Shown here: positions 58,801-64,000 of the stretch, piece after piece
Position numbering within the stretch: position 1 is the stretch's first letter
How the letters are laid out: each line of letters starts with the position of its first letter
NCBI RefSeq assembly: GCF_000003815.2
Contig: NC_049992.1
Span: 4,584,434 to 4,648,433 of the forward strand
Direction: 5' to 3'
Length of the DNA stretch: 64,000 bases
From: Branchiostoma floridae
Taxonomy: Eukaryota; Chordata; Leptocardii; Amphioxiformes; Branchiostomatidae
Made by a program: the position numbers and the translations under genes
Notes under the pieces: generated by a model
What the model was told of the DNA's origin: nothing
What the model saw: the letters and a program-made list of their open reading frames with translations, nothing else
The model's database searches: none

Positions 58801-59484
58801 AGAGTCTTTTGGAGATCTGCTGTATGGTGAAAGCACTGTGAAATTGTTGTAACTACTACTGTTTGAAACAACAATTTTTGTTCCAGGTGCCCTGGATGAT
58901 TTGAACAAAGCCATCAACCTGAGCCAGGGAAAAGGGAAAGCAGCATGCCAGGCTTTCACTCAGAGGGGTCTTATCAACAGGTAAAAGTAGTCTCAGTAGG
59001 GGTAGAGAAAATGTTTTTGTACATGTGTATTGTCACATGTTAAGCCATATCTATTTGTTGCTTGTTTTCGATTGAAAAAAATAATGCTGAATTGCAAGAT
59101 CAAAATGAAAATATGATCTGTTGAGAAACATTCAAGTTTTTCTCTGTACTTTGGTAAGAAATCATACCTTAACATGTTCTAGAAACAAGGAAATAAAGAA
59201 CTGTGGTCTTATGTACATGTGCACTGTGACTAGGTTTTGCAGAAGAGTTTGGATTCAATAACACATTTATGGGAACGGAGTCCTAAAAAAATGTTTATCG
59301 TCCCTTTTCCAGGTTGGAGGGTCGGGACGAAGAAGCCTTGGAAGACTTTAAGAAAGCAGCTTGTCTGGGGAGCGAGTTTGCCAAGACTCAAGTCGTCGCC
59401 ATGAATCCTTACGCTGCTCTCTGCAACCAGATGTTGCGGGAGGTCATCGGCAAACTGAAGAGAGGAGAGGCCGATGAGGAATAA
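55892..59484 (+). CDS. TTC36: Tetratricopeptide repeat protein 36 (184 aa)
   Basis: Four exons: 55892-55994, 57857-58042, 58887-58980 and 59313-59484. They join in frame to TAA. The N-terminus MATANDKRVLNSIFNPNLPF keeps the family's IFNP..PFGD signature. Three TPR motifs follow at roughly residues 49-82, 83-118 and 121-154 (GDIDQALDLFNQAV, YNNRAQALRLRGDV, then GRDEEALEDFKKA). It ends with the conserved NPYAALCNQML block. Length matches the vertebrate protein, a small TPR protein reported to bind Hsp70. The Met at 55892 was chosen over an upstream in-frame Met because it aligns with the family start. An AATAAA overlaps the stop codon. Intron 1 contains the palindrome arrays. Confidence 0.93.
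56354..56525. repeat. Palindrome array 1 (CAGCACTGG-n-CCAGTGCTG) in TTC36 intron 1
   Basis: Six consecutive hairpin-like units of about 22 bp (for example CAGCACTGGATTTCCAGTGC), mostly separated by a 9-10-base linker such as ACGAACATT. Some units have GAGTGCTG in the right arm. No reading frame or transposon ends were seen. Confidence 0.92.
57077..57590. repeat. Palindrome array 2 (CAGCACTGG-n-CCAGTGCTG) in TTC36 intron 1
   Basis: About fifteen units of the same palindrome with variable linkers. A GGAAGGCGAGGTTTT segment is repeated near 57234 and 57590. It is separated from array 1 by about 550 bp of ordinary AT-rich intron. Confidence 0.92.
57740..57832. repeat. Perfect-arm inverted repeat beside the TTC36 exon 2 acceptor
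   Basis: GATTTGCATAACAATATCCA plus GACGGG is followed, after about 36 bases, by its complement ending TTGTTATGCAAATC. The stem of about 27 bp ends 24 bases before the exon at 57857, so it replaces much of the normal branch-point region. It could be a small MITE. Confidence 0.8.
58165..58588. mobile_element. CpG-rich inverted-repeat element, copy in TTC36 intron 2
   Basis: The part at 58168-58310 is an inverted repeat (ACACGGTGTATTCCGCAT and CGGAATACACCGTGTT). The adjoining part (58312-58583) is bounded by TTATGTCATACCCACC and ACAGGTATGACATAA. It is the same family as at 20853 and 41530 and is non-coding. Confidence 0.7.
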
Positions 59485-59533
59485 ACAACCCGAGAACTCT
59501 CCTCTGAACTTCTGAACGATACTAGGCCATTAG

Positions 59534-59660
59534 TGGGACCGCGTGGCGCAATCGTCAGCACGTTTGAGTCAGGTCCAGAAGGTCCTGAGTTCAAACCCCG
59601 ACGTGTCACCGATCTTGTGCCCTTGGGAAAGGCACTTTACACGACTTTCCTATATAGGCT
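59534..59660 (+). repeat. tRNA-derived SINE, copy b (short)
   Basis: The head GGGACCGCGTGGCGCAATCG, a B-box-like GAGTTCAAACCCC and the body CTTGGGAAAGGCACTTTACA match the copy at 29579. It is 3'-truncated. It lies about 50 bp past the TTC36 stop codon, so it may be transcribed in the 3' UTR. Confidence 0.8.
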
Positions 59661-60723
59661 ACAAAAGTCTTCAGCAAATTGAAGTTGGTAGCCTCAAAAA
59701 CGGAAGAAAAAAAAAATACTAGCTGACTGACACTGACTGTCCATCATAAAAAAATTGACTATTCAACAGCTATATTTGTTTGACCAATGAGTGACTGCAG
59801 GTACATCAATTTGTTTGTGTTTTTATTTTGCATTTTTATTTTTTGATGGAGGTGACACCATCGTCATGATCATTGATGGGGCAATTGTGAACTTTTAACA
59901 ATTTCAGTGGAAAACAACACCGAGGTGTTCTGCAAAATAATGAAAACTGATACCTAAAAGACTCATACTATAGTGAAGAAACATTGACAATAGAATTAAG
60001 AACTATTTACTGTTACAGTAGAGCTTGGCTCTGGACTTCTTAATAATTGTGATGGTACCTAGGGATTTCTTCCTATAGGGATTAAAGCTTAAAACTGAAG
60101 TTATGTTGGTGTTTTTTTGTATATGTATGCATGGAGGCTGATTTTGCAGTACTAGTCCTACCTCCATCTACGCGTTCAACAAGGAAAAACTCATAGAAAA
60201 GGTCAGCAGTGGAGCAGAAAGATTTAATCAATGACTACGTATTTGTACTGAACACAATTTGTACACACAATTAAAACAGAAAAGAAATATTTCCCTGCTG
60301 GACAACCATACCGTAGTTCTTTATCGTTTGATGAACTGGAATGTGTGCTTTGTGTGTTGCAACCTATAAGCAAGGCTATAATACTATAACAGTGGGAGAA
60401 AGTTGTTATAGTCAGGTGCTAGATTTTTTCCCCAGCCAGCATTGTTTTTGTATCTCTTGCTAAGTTTTGGCTACAAAACGTCAGAGAATCAAGAAAATTT
60501 GATGGTGTGGCCTAGAGCTGAAAATCTGCATTACACTCAGTAGTATACAGAACAGGTCTGCTACGGTACAATAAATTCAGATGTGTTCTGGGGATATCTT
60601 TGCCAGGTTTTATCATGCCATATACGGAAAGACTCCAAGGCTCTCTTTGCAAGATTTTTGGATGAAAAGACTAACGCAGCTTTTTCTCTCGAAAGTCAGA
60701 AACTCAAAGTCCTCATGAATGAT

Positions 60724-60933
60724 TACTCTCCAAGCAGAGGTTAGGCTCCGGCTGCTTTTTAACGTTTTTTTAGTCGTTTTTATCGGGCTTCCTATTTTGT
60801 CATTTTTCTTGAAGTACGCCAGCCAAAGGTTAGGTTTTGACACAGCAAGATAAAATACAAAATAGAAAGCCCGATAAAAACGACTGAAAAAGAACGTTAA
60901 AAAAGTCGGAGCCTAACCTCTGCTTGGAGAGTA
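60724..60933. mobile_element. TIR element 'TACTCTCCAAGCAG', copy b (210 bp)
   Basis: Ends TACTCTCCAAGCAGAGGTTA and CTCTGCTTGGAGAGTA, with inner arms GGCTCCGGC, AGTCGTTTTTATCGGGCTT and the inverse. It is foldable over most of its length and non-coding. Confidence 0.85.
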
Positions 60934-61818
60934 ATGAATTATCACATGGTGTGTATCAACAAGATATTTTTTGCTGCAAACTCCAATATTCATATCCTTG
61001 AAAGCAGAAAATAGTCGTATTTTCATTTCTGGCTGTAAGCCTGCCATGCTAACTCAGAAAGTTGCATATAGCTTATATAGGCACATACATGTACAGCTCA
61101 ACATGCACATGTGTTTTTTTCATTGTAAAAATATTCTGGGTTTCTTCAATTAAAACCCATTACTTCACGTCTTCCACAGAAGACATTGAAATAGTCGTTG
61201 CTTTTGATACAACGGTACAAAGAGAGCCCTTTGTACAGGTTCTCGAAAGGTAAAGTTACTCTAATTGTTACTCCTTGGTTTGTTTGTCTGAAAGTTGCAC
61301 ATGGAAATGTGATGGCCAATGCATAAGCTTAAAACATCCTTTATACCATCAGTCAGAAGTAGCACACAACGATTCTAGAAAATGCTTGACTTCCAGTATA
61401 GCTTTCATTGATAATTACATGTACAGGTCGAGTATTTACAGTAAGTCCAACAATTCTTTTTGAAATCAAAACCAAAGATCCTTCTTTGTAATGAATTCAA
61501 CACACTGATGAACATTGAAGCTCAACATCACATCTTGGTAACAACTAAACTGATCTAGGAACCAACTGTTTACCCTTTCACAACATCCTTATGTTTGATT
61601 TTCATACTTAAAGCCACACTGGCTTGATTTTTTAGTGACTGTAATTTTCAGATGTTAAGAAATAATCATGCCTTGATACAACACTGCAAATATTTTAAAT
61701 CATGAAAAAACAGTCAAGTACAGAATGATTGAATATGTTGAATATGCTAAAACAAGACAACATGTTTTTCGAAAGAATAGAAAATTTATTGTACATCACC
61801 TTTTTTCCCCTTCTCAGG

Positions 61819-62023
61819 TACTCTCCAAGCAGAGGTTACGCTCCGGCTGTTTTTTTAGTCGTTTTTATCGGGCTTTCTATTTTGTATTTTATCTTGCTGT
61901 GTGAAAACCTGTTTGGCTGGCGTACTTCAAGAAAAATGGCAAAATAGAAAGCCGAATAAAAAGGCAAAAAAAAAAAAAAAACGATAAAAAAACAGCCGGA
62001 GCCTAACCTCGGCTTGGAGAGTA
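61819..62023. mobile_element. TIR element 'TACTCTCCAAGCAG', copy c (205 bp)
   Basis: Same ends and core as copy b, 1.1 kb away. An A-rich run (about 61966-61981) replaces part of the right arm. Confidence 0.85.
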
Positions 62024-64000
62024 CTTCTCAGGGTATCCAGAGGATGTCAATGATGAGATCAAGTAAGTGTGGCCTAAAGCTACTTCCTTGCAAACATCTG
62101 CAAGCTTACAGCACCGAACTATGCACAATGCTTAAGCACATAAAGTAATAATATACCAATTTCTAAACAAAGATTCTGATACAGTACAACTCAACTACAA
62201 AAACTGAATTACGGCCAACAGCATAAGTCGGGGATCTGCATAAAATCCTGAAACCAATTCTCATTCATTAAATTTTTTGGGGGGGAAATTACTGATAATT
62301 GAAGAGCTCGCTGATATCATCCATAATACATAATAATCAAATCAACAACTATAGCATTCACTTAGTGGGACCATTTAAACTGCCAATGCTTTCATCATTC
62401 TGAGGAAGCTAGCAAATTAAAGTACTTCCAAAAAAAGTTGGCAGTGCTACAAAGAACTCTAATATTATCTACCAACCTGAAAAAACTATGATACACACTG
62501 AAGCATTTTAGATAGTCAAAATACAAAAGGACATTTGATACCAATATCGTATCACATTATCATCCCAATTACAGGAGAGCTGAGGCTGAATAAACGACTT
62601 AGTGGTCGTGGCATCAACTAATGCCGCGTACCTAAACTCACATTCAGGTTCAGGTCCAACCAGCAATGTTTTTGTCTTTTTCCAGTGCAATTTTCACATT
62701 TATGGAAAGTTTTAGACAGTCTTGAACAAAAAGGAGAACATAAGTGACAGATAGCTTTTTACAAGTCCAGAATTGGTTCCCGGCATTTAGGTTTTCTTGG
62801 ACCTAAACATTTTTATAAGTCCTGTTCCGGTAGATTTAGGTACACAGCACTAACGTCAGCTCTAAAATTCTGCCGGGGAGCCAAGAGTAAGATGCTGAAA
62901 AGGGTGACTCGGAAGAAATCTATTAATGCAGGACCAGTAATCCGCAAGCTGGTCATACTTCGGATATCCAGATGTGCAAGACATTCTTGAGAATAACTTC
63001 GTAACATTTGTGTGTGTGTCTGTCAGTGAACTGATTGTCCGACAGGATGACAAGAGGAGAAGAAGTGACTGTGTGATGTTGCGGCCTTAGGGTTCCAGGT
63101 AGCATTATAAGGATAGACATTACAAACATGGCAGTGCAAATGTTATGCAACAACTGAGTTTAAGTGAATATCTCACTGAAACGGCGGCACGTGGGCAGCA
63201 TCACTGCGTCCTAAATTTTAGGTTTGTGTTACCCCTGACTTTATAATAGGAATGTCGTGCAATACCAGCGCTGTCTCCAGGACCCTTCCTTCCTTGCTTC
63301 CCAGGACAGAAATTTGCTTGTTGGGATGGAAAATAATTTTGCCCCATCCGTCCCACAAAATGACATAAAACTGTTGAAAATGTACTTTCAGAAGTATAAA
63401 ATGGACATAATATTTAAGCAGGAAAATTAACAACACGGGTTCCCAAACAATGAGTGGCATGGGAAAAAAAATTAAGCTGGAGCTGTGTAAAACAACAAAA
63501 AGACAACAAAACACAGTTTTGAAATTTGTTGAGCGCTCTTACTGTCAAAGTGCTTAGTTGCAGTGATGCCGCAAAGATATCCACTCAGCACGCAACTTTT
63601 ATCACAATGTTGACAACTTACAGAATCAGAGAAATCTAGTGCTTGAATGTCATGTCACAAAAGCACATAGAAAATATGAAATTGTGGAAAAACCCTACAA
63701 AATGTCCTTAAACAAACATATCCATTCATGATAACTTTATAAGGGTTTTACCAAGAACAACTTGACCAAAAGAACACCTATAAAATGAGCATTTTATGCT
63801 ATGTGTGCTTACAACAACAGCAACAAGCAAACTATTTTTGATGTTTAATTCTAAGCTCAAACTTTTGCTGGTTTTCTTTCAAACACTTCTGTTCATTATA
63901 TACTCACAAAATCAATAAAGGGTTTACAATTTCTTTTAATGGTCTGTAGTGCATTGTTGCCTGCTTTTTGATACGGAAGTGAGGTAAAAATCAGTCGTAT

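Larger units (their letters stand above)
59661..64000. other. Downstream of TTC36: no gene seen
   Basis: Apart from the two TIR elements listed separately and isolated TGGTGTGGCCTA ends (60505 and 62065), this is AT-rich sequence. Its short frames show no domain I recognise. Near 62640-62840 AGGTTCAGGTCCAACC and related words suggest a decayed relative of the 30470 element. Confidence 0.5.

Noticed and set aside
61729..61947. Frame with a hydrophobic C-terminal half
   Set aside because: Its second half is the translated TIR element at 61819-62023.

Overview
The window is animal genomic DNA: multi-exon genes with GT-AG introns, EGF and C-type lectin domains, abundant short inverted-repeat transposons and tRNA-derived SINEs, and assembly gaps (449, 100 and 100 N). 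The combination of many EGF/C-type-lectin exons with this repeat landscape fits a lancelet (Branchiostoma). That is inference; no marker settles the species.

About 46 kb is a cluster of three paralogous receptor genes, called here copy 1 (+, 2704-10362), copy 2 (-, 34295-17656) and copy 3 (-, 46263-40179). Each encodes a type II membrane protein built in the same order. A very large first coding exon gives a cytoplasmic tail of about 450-500 residues carrying repeated PxxPxR and YEDV motifs. Next come one transmembrane exon, a Thr/Ser-rich stalk, a run of single-exon EGF domains (6, 11 and 1 copies), and a C-type lectin domain split over three exons. Exon phases agree between the copies. I read the splice sites by eye; copies 1 and 2 join into open frames of 974 and 1231 codons. 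Copy 3 has a gap inside its membrane exon. All three share a non-coding first exon with conserved upstream sequence and the same 43-bp minisatellite in the same intron. The likely reading is a surface lectin receptor or adhesion family signalling through SH3 and SH2 adaptors.

From 49.4 to 59.5 kb are two divergent single-copy genes: a seven-exon major-facilitator transporter resembling the organophosphate/SLC37 group (-, 55215-49378) and TTC36 (+, 55892-59484). They share a 676-bp intergenic region. Intron 1 of TTC36 holds an array of short palindromes around CAGCACTGG/CCAGTGCTG, which I cannot assign to a known repeat.

The rest (10.4-17.2 kb, 35-39.8 kb, 47-49.4 kb and 59.5-64 kb) shows no convincing gene. 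It is filled with foldback and MITE-like elements, hAT-like elements with 8-bp target duplications, SINEs, a retrotransposon fragment, simple repeats and decayed copies of neighbouring exon ends.
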